Assembly: GCF_021654795.1 (NCBI RefSeq)
Contig: NZ_AP025344.1
Span: 3,720,501-3,784,500 of the forward strand
DNA: 64,000 bases
From: Paenibacillus dendritiformis
GTDB lineage: Bacteria; Bacillota; Bacilli; Paenibacillales; Paenibacillaceae
Direction: 5' to 3'
Notes under the pieces: model-generated
What the model was told of the DNA's origin: nothing
Seen by the model: the letters and a program-made list of their open reading frames with translations, nothing else
Database searches by the model: none
Made by a program: the position numbers and the translations under genes
Shown: piece after piece, positions 26,730 to 34,967 of the stretch
Layout of the letters: the number at the start of each line of letters is the position of its first letter
How positions within the stretch are numbered: the stretch's first letter is position 1

Positions 26730-27905
26730 CTACGAACCGAACGAACGGCTCATATCCGCCGGAGCCCGCGCCTCTTCCGGCGCAGCGGGCGAATAGCGGG
26801 ACTGGGCAATCCGCTTCTGGAGCTCCGCATGGAACAGATCCTCGTCCAGCGGGAACGTGACCCAGTTGTCCGTCCAGGCCGACAGCAGCATCGCATTCGA
26901 CAGCGTCAGACCGTGTATGCCCTCCTCGCCCGGCGCCAGGAGCGGAGCCCCTGTCCGGATCGCGTCGGTCCAATTCTGAATAATGCAGCGGTGCTCGCCG
27001 CCCTGTCCATGGACCGGAATGTCGCATTTCCAGCATTCAGGCTGTCCGAACATGCCTTCATATTGCCGGTTGAACTCCGGCTCCGGCACCCTCAGCCGCC
27101 AAAATGTCAGCTTCCCGTGCTCAATGACGACTTTGCCCCGATCCCCGGTAATCTCGAAGCGGTTCGTGCCCGGCGCCTCGCCGGTCGTCGTGACGAATAC
27201 GCCGCTCGCTCCATTTTCATATTCCACATAAGCGGTAACATCGTCCTCGACCTCGATGTCCCGGTAATGCCCGAAGCGGCAAAACGCCCGCATCCGCTTC
27301 GGCACAAGGCCGGTCGTCCACTGCCACAGATCTAGCTGGTGGGGATCCTGATTGATGAGCACGCCGCCGCCTTCGCCCGCCCAAGTCGCGCGCCAGCCGC
27401 CTGAATTATAGTAGCTCTGCGGCCGGTACCAGTTCGTAATAATCCAGTTCGTCCGCCGAATCTCGCCCAGTTCTCCCGATTGAATCAGATCGCGGAGCTT
27501 CTGATAGATCGGCTGGCTGCGCTGATTGTACATGATGCCGAACACTTTGCCGCTTCGCGCCGCCCGTTCGTTCATCTCCCGGACCTGCTTCGTATAGACC
27601 CCTGCCGGCTTTTCGATTAGGACATGAAGCCCACGCCCGAATGCGTTGATCGCCGATTGCGGGTGATGGTAATGAGGGGTCGCGATCAGTACGGCATCGA
27701 TTTTCCCGGAAGCCAGCATCTCCTCCTCTGTCGAATAAAACGGGATATGCTCCCCCAATTCGGACTCCGCCCACTCCCGGCGGCCGGGAACGCTGTCGCA
27801 GACAGCAGCCAGTACCGCCCCGATGATCTCGCCGCGCGCGATGCACTTCGCATGCGCGCTCCCCATATTTCCTAATCCGATGACGCCGATTCGTACGGTA
27901 TCCAC
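26730..27905 (-). CDS. Gfo/Idh/MocA-family oxidoreductase
   Basis: 391 residues. First gene of the uronate operon. The N-terminal Rossmann domain shows GVIGLGNMGSAHAKCI and the family EKP motif in VLIEKPAGVYTKQ. The second domain has EGGGVLINQDPHQLDLWQWTTG, the substrate-pocket DxxxH-like motif. It could oxidise or deglycosylate uronides; several family members cleave glycosides by transient oxidation. GTG start behind AAGGAGGAG. A perfect cre site lies 86 bases upstream. The second Gfo/Idh protein of the same operon is only distantly similar. Confidence 0.86.
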   Translation of the reverse strand: MDTVRIGVIGLGNMGSAHAKCIARGEIIGAVLAAVCDSVPGRREWAESELGEHIPFYSTEEEMLASGKIDAVLIATPHYHHPQSAINAFGRGLHVLIEKPAGVYTKQVREMNERAARSGKVFGIMYNQRSQPIYQKLRDLIQSGELGEIRRTNWIITNWYRPQSYYNSGGWRATWAGEGGGVLINQDPHQLDLWQWTTGLVPKRMRAFCRFGHYRDIEVEDDVTAYVEYENGASGVFVTTTGEAPGTNRFEITGDRGKVVIEHGKLTFWRLRVPEPEFNRQYEGMFGQPECWKCDIPVHGQGGEHRCIIQNWTDAIRTGAPLLAPGEEGIHGLTLSNAMLLSAWTDNWVTFPLDEDLFHAELQKRIAQSRYSPAAPEEARAPADMSRSFGS

Positions 27906-27990
27906 TCGCGTCTCCTCCTTAACTGACGAATGATGAGATGGAACGCAGCCGGAACGGTTGCATTTGTACGTAGCGTATCACAAGACGGGC

Positions 27991-28004
27991 TGAGTGCGCT
28001 TTCA
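27991..28004 (-). promoter_or_regulatory. Catabolite responsive element (cre) of the hexuronate operon
   Basis: The minus strand reads TGAAAGCGCACTCA and matches the cre consensus TGNAANCGNWNNCA at every fixed position. It lies upstream of the first operon gene (start 27905), so CcpA repression by preferred sugars is expected. Confidence 0.8.
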
Positions 28005-28108
28005 TCGGATTAAGCGTTTCCGGGACGCATTTAACTGTGGTTGGCATTCGGAAGAGCGAGCAGCCGCAGCCGGTGGAAAAAACCTTGCCTTGTTCCGTCC
28101 GTTCAGCC

Positions 28109-28148
28109 AAAAAAAGCTTCCGGTCAGGTTACCCCGACTCGGAAGCTT
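28109..28148 (-). terminator. Rho-independent terminator of the AraC-type regulator gene
   Basis: On the minus strand AAGCTTCCG pairs with CGGAAGCTT and is followed by a T run. The left arm overlaps the end of the coding region. Confidence 0.87.
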
Positions 28149-28989
28149 GAAGCTGCTTGCGGTATTGATCCGGCGAACAGCCGACCATTTGCTTGAACAA
28201 GCGGGAGAAATGCGATAGATGCTTGAACCCCGCCCGCATCGCCACCTCGGTCACCGACCAATCCGGTTCGGTTAAAAACCAAATCTTCGCCTGATTGATG
28301 CGGCGATGGTACAGATACGTAAAGACCGTGGTACCGGTCACTTCTTTGAACACTTTGCTGAGATAATGCTTGTTCATATGCAGGCGGCTGGCGATGTCCT
28401 CCAGCGTCATCTCCTCATGATAGCAGCCTTCGATGACCTGTATCGCTTCCTGCACCCGGATCTCGGGCTCCCCTTCCGCCGACCGTTCCGCGAGCGGCTC
28501 CTGGCACCAATCATAGATGCAGTACAGCAATTCGAGAAAGGCAAGGCGCTGCCGCTGAATGCCGACGAAGTCCCCGCGTTCCCCCATCAGGCTCATGCGG
28601 CCGAGCAGCCGCATCGCTTCGTCGACCTGGCCTTCGGACAGCCGCAAGCGCGCGTATTTCAAGGACCGGAACGGACGCAGCAGCTCCTGCGCGGCATCGC
28701 CTGCCGCATGGATCGCCTCTACATAGCGCGGATCGAAGTGAATGATGGAGCGAATATACGGATAACGGGTGTCAATATTCGGCCGGTGCAGGGTCAAGCC
28801 GTGCATCAGAATCAAATCTCCCGGCTGAAGGAGATAGATCTGATCGCCGATCAAATAATGAACATGGCCGGAATGGAACAGATAGATCTCATAGTTGGCA
28901 TGAGAATGGAAATACGGCGTCTCGTAAGGCGCCGTATTGCGATATTGAAAATCGAACATCGAGGAATGATGAATGAAGGACAACCGCAT
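28129..28989 (-). CDS. AraC-family transcriptional regulator
   Basis: About 286 residues. An N-terminal cupin-like sensor domain (FHSHANYEIYLFHSGHVHYLIGDQIYLLQPGDLILM) precedes a C-terminal AraC domain with two helix-turn-helix motifs (MTLEDIASRLHMNKHYLSKVFKEVTG and VTEVAMRAGFKHLSHFSRLFKQMVG). It lies just upstream of the hexuronate operon on the same strand and is the likely activator or repressor of that operon. ATG 28989 directly abuts the GAAGGAGGAG site, so the TTG six bases further in (28983) may be the true start. The operon's inducer is not evident. Confidence 0.88.
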   Translation of the reverse strand: MRLSFIHHSSMFDFQYRNTAPYETPYFHSHANYEIYLFHSGHVHYLIGDQIYLLQPGDLILMHGLTLHRPNIDTRYPYIRSIIHFDPRYVEAIHAAGDAAQELLRPFRSLKYARLRLSEGQVDEAMRLLGRMSLMGERGDFVGIQRQRLAFLELLYCIYDWCQEPLAERSAEGEPEIRVQEAIQVIEGCYHEEMTLEDIASRLHMNKHYLSKVFKEVTGTTVFTYLYHRRINQAKIWFLTEPDWSVTEVAMRAGFKHLSHFSRLFKQMVGCSPDQYRKQLQASESG

Positions 28990-29102
28990 CTCCTCCTTCA
29001 GGCAGCAGGGGAACGGCCCGAGCCCGGCTAACCGGCGCGGAACGGATCGCTCCCGGCCCGGTCCGCACGTACAGGCTTCCATCGAACCGCCCGGCCCGGC
29101 CC

Positions 29103-30233
29103 TTACGCCTTCGCCGCTTCTTCGATCAAGGCTACGACCAGTTCGCTCGTGCGTACCAGATCGGACACGTGAATGCGTTCGCTCGTCGTATGAATATCTT
29201 CATAGCCTACGGCCAGATTGACCGTCGGCACGCCCATGCCGTTAAAGATATTGGCGTCGCTGCCGCCGCCGGAATGGAACAGGCGGGAGACGGAGCCGAT
29301 GCGCTCGATGGCGCGCTGCGCCAGCTGCACGACTTCATCCTTTTCCGTGAAATTGAACGCCGGATAGACGATCTCGCTCTTGAATTCCGCCCGGGCGCCG
29401 TATTCGGCTGCCGCGCTCTCCAGCGCTTCCTTCATCTTCTCCGCCTGGGCTTCGACCTTGCTCTGCACGATGCTGCGCGCTTCGGCGTCCAGCTTCACAT
29501 AATCGCAGACGATATTCGTGGCGCCGCCGCCCTCGAAGCGGCCGATGTTGGCCGTCGTCTCGTGATCGATCCGTCCCAGCGGCATGCGCGCGATCGCCTT
29601 GCTGGCAACCTGAATCGCGCTGATGCCATCCTCCGGATTCACGCCGGCATGGGCCGACTTCCCGAAAATCTCCATCGAAATCTTCGCTTGGGTCGGCGCC
29701 GCCACCGCGATAGCGCCGACCTCTCCGTTCGAGTCGAGCGCGTAGCCGAGATCGGCCTGCAAATGATCGGCCGACATGGCGCGGGCGCCGACGAGGCCCG
29801 ATTCTTCGCCTACCGTAATCACGAATTGAACCTGGCCATGCGGGCGATTCGTCTCCGTGATGACGCGAATGGCTTCGAACATGGCCGCCAGACCGGCCTT
29901 GTCGTCCGATCCGAGAATCGTGGTGCCGTCGCTCCGTATGTAGCCGTCCTCGCCGAGCTGCGGACGGATGCCGTTGCCCGGCTTCACCGTATCCATATGG
30001 GAAGTGAAGAACAAGCGGGTGCTGCCTTCCTGTCCCGGCGTCGCCGGCCAGTTCACGATCAGGTTGCCTGCTCCATGCCCCGTCGTCTGAGCCGTATCGT
30101 CCTCGATCACCTGCAGACCGAGCGCTTCGAACCGCTGCTTGAGCACGTCGCAGATCGCGCGCTCGTTTTTCGTCTCGCTGTCCACCTGCACCAATTCCAT
30201 GAAATGCTTCACTACTCTATCCTGTTGAACCAT
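29103..30233 (-). CDS. M20-family metallopeptidase (tripeptidase T-like)
   Basis: 376 residues. Zinc-dependent exopeptidase fold: FFTSHMDTVKPGNG (first His/Asp), ILGSDDKAGLAAMFEA (bridging Asp), VGEESGLVGARAM (catalytic Glu and ligand Glu), ALDSNGEVG, the dimerisation domain with KSAHAGVNPEDGISAI, and a terminal SERIHVSDL. It resembles PepT-like YqjE of B. subtilis. The role is probably cytosolic peptide turnover. It is divergent from a tiny prli42-like gene. Confidence 0.9.
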   Translation of the reverse strand: MVQQDRVVKHFMELVQVDSETKNERAICDVLKQRFEALGLQVIEDDTAQTTGHGAGNLIVNWPATPGQEGSTRLFFTSHMDTVKPGNGIRPQLGEDGYIRSDGTTILGSDDKAGLAAMFEAIRVITETNRPHGQVQFVITVGEESGLVGARAMSADHLQADLGYALDSNGEVGAIAVAAPTQAKISMEIFGKSAHAGVNPEDGISAIQVASKAIARMPLGRIDHETTANIGRFEGGGATNIVCDYVKLDAEARSIVQSKVEAQAEKMKEALESAAAEYGARAEFKSEIVYPAFNFTEKDEVVQLAQRAIERIGSVSRLFHSGGGSDANIFNGMGVPTVNLAVGYEDIHTTSERIHVSDLVRTSELVVALIEEAAKA

Positions 30234-30322
30234 ATTCGCTTTCCTCCTGACGAATTGTTCGTTACAATAAGGGTAATGATCTGAAATTCAGCATTCGCTG
30301 AAGAAAGGAGCTTACCCGTTAC

Positions 30323-30424
30323 ATGCAATCCAAAAAGTGGTTCAAAATCATCGTCTATCTGATGCTGGCGGCCATGCTCGTATCGACCGCGCTCGTGCTG
30401 ATCGAGCCATTGTTGTACGGCTGA
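30323..30424 (+). CDS. Prli42-like stressosome-associated membrane miniprotein
   Basis: 33 residues. A short basic N-terminus (MQSKKWFKIIVY) is followed by one transmembrane helix (LMLAAMLVSTALVLIEPLL). Prli42 of Listeria is a 31-residue protein with the same layout (basic K-rich start, VxVY, then ML.S..LST) that anchors the stressosome to the membrane through RsbR. The Bacillus homologue, from memory, lies near the yqjE peptidase gene, as this one does. AAAGGAG lies 12 bases upstream, a long spacing. The call depends on pattern and position. Confidence 0.65.
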   Translation: MQSKKWFKIIVYLMLAAMLVSTALVLIEPLLYG

Positions 30425-30565
30425 CCGCCCCCATCCGGAATGGGAGGGACAAGCTGTTCCCGCAAGACGCCTGTCCTCCCGCTATCCCCAAAGCAGCCTT
30501 CGTTCCGCGCCATACATGACCTTTTCGCCATGCCGAGGCGGGAACTCCTGCCGCAGAAGCCGCCG

Positions 30566-31294
30566 CTATCTGCTCAGCTCTGCCAATGGCTCGACGATCG
30601 CCTGATCGTACTCCAGCACCTCGGCCAAGTAAGGCAGCAGCAGCCTGCCGACATCCTCCACCGTAAACTCCCTGCCTGTGCAGTCCTCCAGGGAAGTGAC
30701 GCCATACTCGCTGATTCCGCACGGCACAATGCCGCTGAAGCCCCCTGCCTGGATGCCGCTCTTGACGTTCAGGGCGAAGCCGTGGCTCGTCACGAAGCCA
30801 CGGTGCCGGCGGCATTTATTGAACTTGACGCCGATCGCCGCCAGCTTCACGTCGCCGACCCAGACGCCCGTATACTCCGGCTTGCGGCTTCCCTCGACCC
30901 CGAACGAAGCGAGGAGCCGAATGATCGCTTCCTCCAGGGAGCGCAAGTAGCCGTGCAGGTCGATCCGCTTCCCTTCGAGCAGCAGTATCGGGTAGCCGAC
31001 AAGCTGCCCCGGGCCGTGGTAGGTGATGTCCCCGCCGCGATCGATCTGGTAGACGGCGATGCCTCGCTCCTTCAATTGCTCGGGAGAGAGCAGCAAATGC
31101 TCCGGATGCCGCTGCGATCCGATCGTATAGGTCGGCGGATGCTCCAGCAGCAGCAGCGTATCGTCCCGTGCGCCGCTATCGACCTGCTTCACGATGCTTT
31201 TTTGCAGTTCCCACGCTTCGCCGTAGCCGGTGAAGCCCAGATGATGAACACGAAGCCTTCTCCCGCCTTGTGCCGATTCTGCCGTTCCATTCAT
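30566..31294 (-). CDS. lipB: Lipoyl(octanoyl) transferase
   Basis: 242 residues. It moves the octanoyl group from acyl carrier protein to lipoyl domains. Signature motifs: RGGDITYHGPGQLVGYPI, the catalytic Lys in KLAAIGVKFNK and the catalytic Cys in GIVPCGISEYGVTS. It lies directly downstream of bkdB, the lipoyl-bearing E2 subunit, so it is placed to lipoylate the branched-chain dehydrogenase. Note that B. subtilis uses LipM/LipL instead of LipB for this step. Confidence 0.93.
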   Translation of the reverse strand: MNGTAESAQGGRRLRVHHLGFTGYGEAWELQKSIVKQVDSGARDDTLLLLEHPPTYTIGSQRHPEHLLLSPEQLKERGIAVYQIDRGGDITYHGPGQLVGYPILLLEGKRIDLHGYLRSLEEAIIRLLASFGVEGSRKPEYTGVWVGDVKLAAIGVKFNKCRRHRGFVTSHGFALNVKSGIQAGGFSGIVPCGISEYGVTSLEDCTGREFTVEDVGRLLLPYLAEVLEYDQAIVEPLAELSR

Positions 31295-31355
31295 CCTGAT
31301 ATCGCCTTCTTCTATAAAAAGTCTTCTCTCGTTCCGCTCATGCCGCGTCTAGCTC

Positions 31356-32723
31356 TCAATACACCTTGGTATCGAGGGTGTAACCTTCCAAATTCTCCTT
31401 CACCCGCTGCAGGAAGCGCCCGCAGATAACGCCGTCCAAAATGCGGTGATCGAGCGACAAGCACATGTTCGCCATCGAGCGGACCGCGATCATGTCGTTG
31501 ATGACGACCGGCTTCTTGACGATCGATTCGAACGTCAGAATCGCCGCCTGCGGGTAGTTGATGATCGGGTAGGACAAAATCGAGCCGAATGACCCCGTAT
31601 TATTCACGGTGAAGGTTCCGCCCTGCATATCATCGGGTCTGAGCCGCCCTTCGCGCGTTTTGCGCGCCAGCTCGTCGATTTCCCGGGCGAGGCCCGCAAT
31701 GTTTTTCTGATCCGCGTGCTTGATGACCGGGGTCAGGACCGAGTCTTCGGTGCCGACCGCCAGCGACAGGTTGATGTCCCGCTTGACGATAATCTTGTCG
31801 ACGGCCCAGACCGAGTTCATGATCGGGTAATCCTTGATCGCGTTGACGACCGCCTTCAGCACGAACGCGAGATAGGTCAGGTTGAAGCCTTCCTTGCGCA
31901 TGAATTCGTCCTTGACCTTGTTGCGCAGCAGCACGAGATTCGTCACGTCGACTTCTATCATCGTCCACGCATGCGGAATCTCGGAGACGCTTTGCCGCAT
32001 CCGGCTGGCGATGGTATGGCGGATAGGCGTCACGTCAATGAACGTCTCCCCGCGGCCGGCCTCCTCTACTTCGATGGTTGGTATGCGCGGCGAATCCGCC
32101 AGATGGAGCCCTGAATGGCGCACCGGCACCTGAGCCGCATCCTGCAGCGGATCGGATGAAGCCGCTGGCGCAGCCGTGCCGCGCTGGGCCGGCTGCTCTG
32201 CTTGGCGAGGCGTCTGCGCGCCCGCACCGGCTCCTCCGGCAGAGGCGGAAGCGCCCGATTCGACGGCCGCCAGCACGTCCTTCCGCGTTATCCGTCCGCC
32301 CAAGCCTGAACCCTTCAAGCGGGTCAGATCGATGCCGTGCTCGAACGCCAGGCGTTGGACCGCAGGCGAGTAGCGCCCGCTCATATCTTGCCCGGCGGAA
32401 GCTGGCGCCTGACCGCTGTCCTGAGCGGCGGCCGGCTTGTTCGCCTGCTCTGCGTTCGCCGGCTCCGCGCCCCCTTCGGTCCGGACGCGGCAGATGACGG
32501 CGCCGACGGCGACCGTCTCCCCTTCCTGCGCGATAATCTGTTCCATGACGCCCGCTTCGGTAGCCGGCAGCTCGGCGACGACTTTATCGGTAATGACCTC
32601 GCAGATAGGCTCATAGGCCTCGAACGAATCCCCGGGCTGCTTCAGCCATTTGCCGATCGTGGCCTGCACGAGCGATTCGGCCAACTGCGGCATCGTGATT
32701 TCTTTCCCGTTAACATCAGACAT
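31356..32723 (-). CDS. bkdB: Branched-chain alpha-keto acid dehydrogenase E2 (dihydrolipoyl acyltransferase)
   Basis: 455 residues. One lipoyl domain (lipoyl Lys in EVITDKVVAEL, about residue 47) is followed by an Ala/Gln/Pro linker and a peripheral subunit-binding domain (RYSPAVQRLAFEHGIDLTRLKGSG). A second flexible linker and the catalytic acyltransferase domain follow, ending with the active-site LSLDHRILDG. It transfers the branched acyl group to CoA. Together with bkdAA, bkdAB and lpdV it makes branched acyl-CoA primers for iso/anteiso fatty acids. GGGAG precedes the ATG. Confidence 0.95.
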   Translation of the reverse strand: MSDVNGKEITMPQLAESLVQATIGKWLKQPGDSFEAYEPICEVITDKVVAELPATEAGVMEQIIAQEGETVAVGAVICRVRTEGGAEPANAEQANKPAAAQDSGQAPASAGQDMSGRYSPAVQRLAFEHGIDLTRLKGSGLGGRITRKDVLAAVESGASASAGGAGAGAQTPRQAEQPAQRGTAAPAASSDPLQDAAQVPVRHSGLHLADSPRIPTIEVEEAGRGETFIDVTPIRHTIASRMRQSVSEIPHAWTMIEVDVTNLVLLRNKVKDEFMRKEGFNLTYLAFVLKAVVNAIKDYPIMNSVWAVDKIIVKRDINLSLAVGTEDSVLTPVIKHADQKNIAGLAREIDELARKTREGRLRPDDMQGGTFTVNNTGSFGSILSYPIINYPQAAILTFESIVKKPVVINDMIAVRSMANMCLSLDHRILDGVICGRFLQRVKENLEGYTLDTKVY

Positions 32724-32825
32724 TGAATCTCACTCCCGTTCTTGACAACCGGCCGGACCCCGCGGATTTGCGCGGCGCGCCTATGCGCAGCGCCGGCGTT
32801 CCGCCTGTCCGGCCGGTTCCCGTCC

Positions 32826-33809
32826 TTAGAACAACGCCAGCTCGCGCATGGCATCCTTGACCTTATCCTTGTTCAGCATAAAGAACTTCTCCAGCGGAGG
32901 GCTGTACGGTCCTGCAGGAATGTCCGGGCCGCACAGTCTCTTGATCGGGGCGTCCAGATCGAACAGGAGCTCTTCCGCGATAATGGCGGATACCTCCGCG
33001 CCGACGCCACCCGACTTGTTGTCTTCATGAATGATCAACACTTTGCCCGTCTTCGCCGCCGCTTCGAGAATCGCTTCCCGATCCAGCGGCTGTATCGTGC
33101 GCAGATCAAGAATATGCGCGCTGATTCCTTCCTTGGCCAGTTCATCCGCAGCCTGCATCGCCATATGAACCGGCAGGCTGTAAGCGATGACGGTAATATC
33201 CGTTCCTTCCCGCACGACATTTGCTTTTCCGATCGGAACGACATAATCGCCTTCCGGCACTTCCCCGCTTATCATGCGGTAGCATTTTTTATTCTCGAAG
33301 TATAATACCGGGTCCGGATCGCGGATGGAGGCGATGAGAAGGCCCTTCGCGTCATAAGGCGTAGCCGGAGCGACGATCTTCAAGCCGGGCGTTCCGAAAA
33401 AGACCGATTCGGGACATTGCGAATGGTACAGTCCGCCGGCCACTCCGCCGCCGATCGGAGCGCGAATGACAACCGGACAGGACCAGTCATTATTGGAGCG
33501 GTAGCGTATTCTCGCCGCTTCGCTGATGATCTGGTTCGTCGCCGGGAACATGAAGTCCGAATACTGCATTTCCGCGATCGGCTTCATCCCGACCATCGCG
33601 GCGCCGATCGCGACGCCCGCGATCGCCGATTCGGCCAGCGGCGTATCGAGCGAGCGCGCTTCGCCGAATTGCTCATACAGCCCCTTCGTCGTCGTGAACA
33701 CGCCGCCCTTGACGCCGACATCCTCGCCCAGCACGAATACGTCCGCATCCCGTTCCATCTCTTCCTTCATTGCCGTTCGTATTGCGTCAATATAATCGAT
33801 TACCGCCAT
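32826..33809 (-). CDS. bkdAB: Branched-chain alpha-keto acid dehydrogenase E1 beta subunit
   Basis: 327 residues. Transketolase-type pyrimidine-binding domain (EEMERDADVFVLGEDVG, FGEARSLDTPLAESAIAGVAIGAAM) and C-terminal transketolase domain (ITVIAYSLPVHMAMQAADEL, DLRTIQPLD). With the alpha subunit it decarboxylates branched-chain 2-oxo acids using thiamine diphosphate. ATG 33809 sits 10 bases inside the end of bkdAA, so the subunits are translationally coupled. A longer frame to 33959 lies within bkdAA and is not supported. Confidence 0.95.
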   Translation of the reverse strand: MAVIDYIDAIRTAMKEEMERDADVFVLGEDVGVKGGVFTTTKGLYEQFGEARSLDTPLAESAIAGVAIGAAMVGMKPIAEMQYSDFMFPATNQIISEAARIRYRSNNDWSCPVVIRAPIGGGVAGGLYHSQCPESVFFGTPGLKIVAPATPYDAKGLLIASIRDPDPVLYFENKKCYRMISGEVPEGDYVVPIGKANVVREGTDITVIAYSLPVHMAMQAADELAKEGISAHILDLRTIQPLDREAILEAAAKTGKVLIIHEDNKSGGVGAEVSAIIAEELLFDLDAPIKRLCGPDIPAGPYSPPLEKFFMLNKDKVKDAMRELALF

Positions 33810-34831
33810 GTGCCTGCTTCCTCCTCCGCATAGACGTGCCGCAGCGCCTCTTCTCCAGCCGGGAAGGCCGCCTGCTCGGCGTAGGCAAGCTCGCGGTCCA
33901 TCAACGATTTGATGTCCGCGGCGAGCTTCGCGTCCGCTTCCTCCGACCAGAGGCCGCATTCCATCAAGTACGCCTTATAGCGAGGCAGCGCATCGTTCTT
34001 CCAGTTCTCTGCCACTTCTTCCTTCGTCCGGTAGACCATATCGTTGTCCGAAGTCGAATGCGGAGTCAGCCGGTACATGACCGCTTCGATAAGGGTAGGC
34101 CCTTCGCCGCGGATCGCCCGCTCGCGCGCCTCCTTGACGGCGCGGTACACCTCCAGCACATCGCAGCCGTCGACGCGCACGCCCGGGAAGCCGTAGCCCA
34201 AGGCCCGGTCGCTGATGCGGCCCGCGACCTGCTTGTCCAGAGGAACGGAGATGGCATATTGGTTGTTCTCCACCATCACAATCATCGGCAGCTTATGCAC
34301 GCCTGCGAAATTGCAGCCCTCGTGGAAATCCCCCTGGTTGCTCGAACCGTCGCCCAGCGTGACGAAGGAGACCGCTTCCTCGTTCCGCATCTTCGCCGCC
34401 AGCGCAATCCCTACGGCATGCGGCACTTGCGTCGCCACCGGACTGGACCCGGTTACGATGCGAAGACGCTTGCTGCCGAAATGGCCCGGCAGCTGCCGGC
34501 CGCCGCTGTTCGGATCCTCGGCCTTGGCAAAAATGGCCAGCATCAATTCTCGTATTGTCATACCGACGGAGAGGACGAATCCGTAGTCGCGGTAATAAGG
34601 CAAAAAATAGTCCTTTTCTTTATCCAATGCAAATGCCGCACCGATCTGGGCAGCTTCCTGACCGATGCCGGACACGTGAAAATTGATTTTTCCTGCTCGC
34701 TGCAGCAGCAGCGCCCGTTCATCGTACATGCGGGCAAGCCGCATCTTCCGGTACATGTCAACCGCTTGTTCATCCGAGAGCCCGAGGGACTCATGCCTCG
34801 TCTTCTGACGAGTATTCGCTTCCGGCGTCAT
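33800..34831 (-). CDS. bkdAA: Branched-chain alpha-keto acid dehydrogenase E1 alpha subunit
   Basis: 343 residues. Thiamine diphosphate-binding subunit: the motif is TLGDGSSNQGDFHEGCNFAG to VENNQYAISVP (GDG...NN). HVSGIGQEAAQIGAAFAL and the phosphorylation-loop-like YRLTPHSTSDND are also present. The Met at 34831 is chosen because AAGGAGG lies 8 bases upstream; the frame begins 7 codons earlier. The order lpdV-bkdAA-bkdAB-bkdB is that of the B. subtilis bkd operon, but ptb, bcd, buk and bkdR are not in this window. Confidence 0.95.
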   Translation of the reverse strand: MTPEANTRQKTRHESLGLSDEQAVDMYRKMRLARMYDERALLLQRAGKINFHVSGIGQEAAQIGAAFALDKEKDYFLPYYRDYGFVLSVGMTIRELMLAIFAKAEDPNSGGRQLPGHFGSKRLRIVTGSSPVATQVPHAVGIALAAKMRNEEAVSFVTLGDGSSNQGDFHEGCNFAGVHKLPMIVMVENNQYAISVPLDKQVAGRISDRALGYGFPGVRVDGCDVLEVYRAVKEARERAIRGEGPTLIEAVMYRLTPHSTSDNDMVYRTKEEVAENWKNDALPRYKAYLMECGLWSEEADAKLAADIKSLMDRELAYAEQAAFPAGEEALRHVYAEEEAGTWR

Positions 34832-34967
34832 GAAGCAGACCTCCTTCTTCATTCAAGTCTGTGCGAGTATAATACCAGGTACTAAGACTTGACTCTAAAC
34901 ATATTATACTCCCATCGTTCTCAAAAAGAAAACATCAGCTATGGTCAAGCTTCCGCGGCCGGACGCG

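Noticed and set aside
34832..34967. Sigma-54 promoter for the bkd genes
   Set aside because: No TGGCAC-N5-TTGCW sequence was found here or upstream of lpdV.
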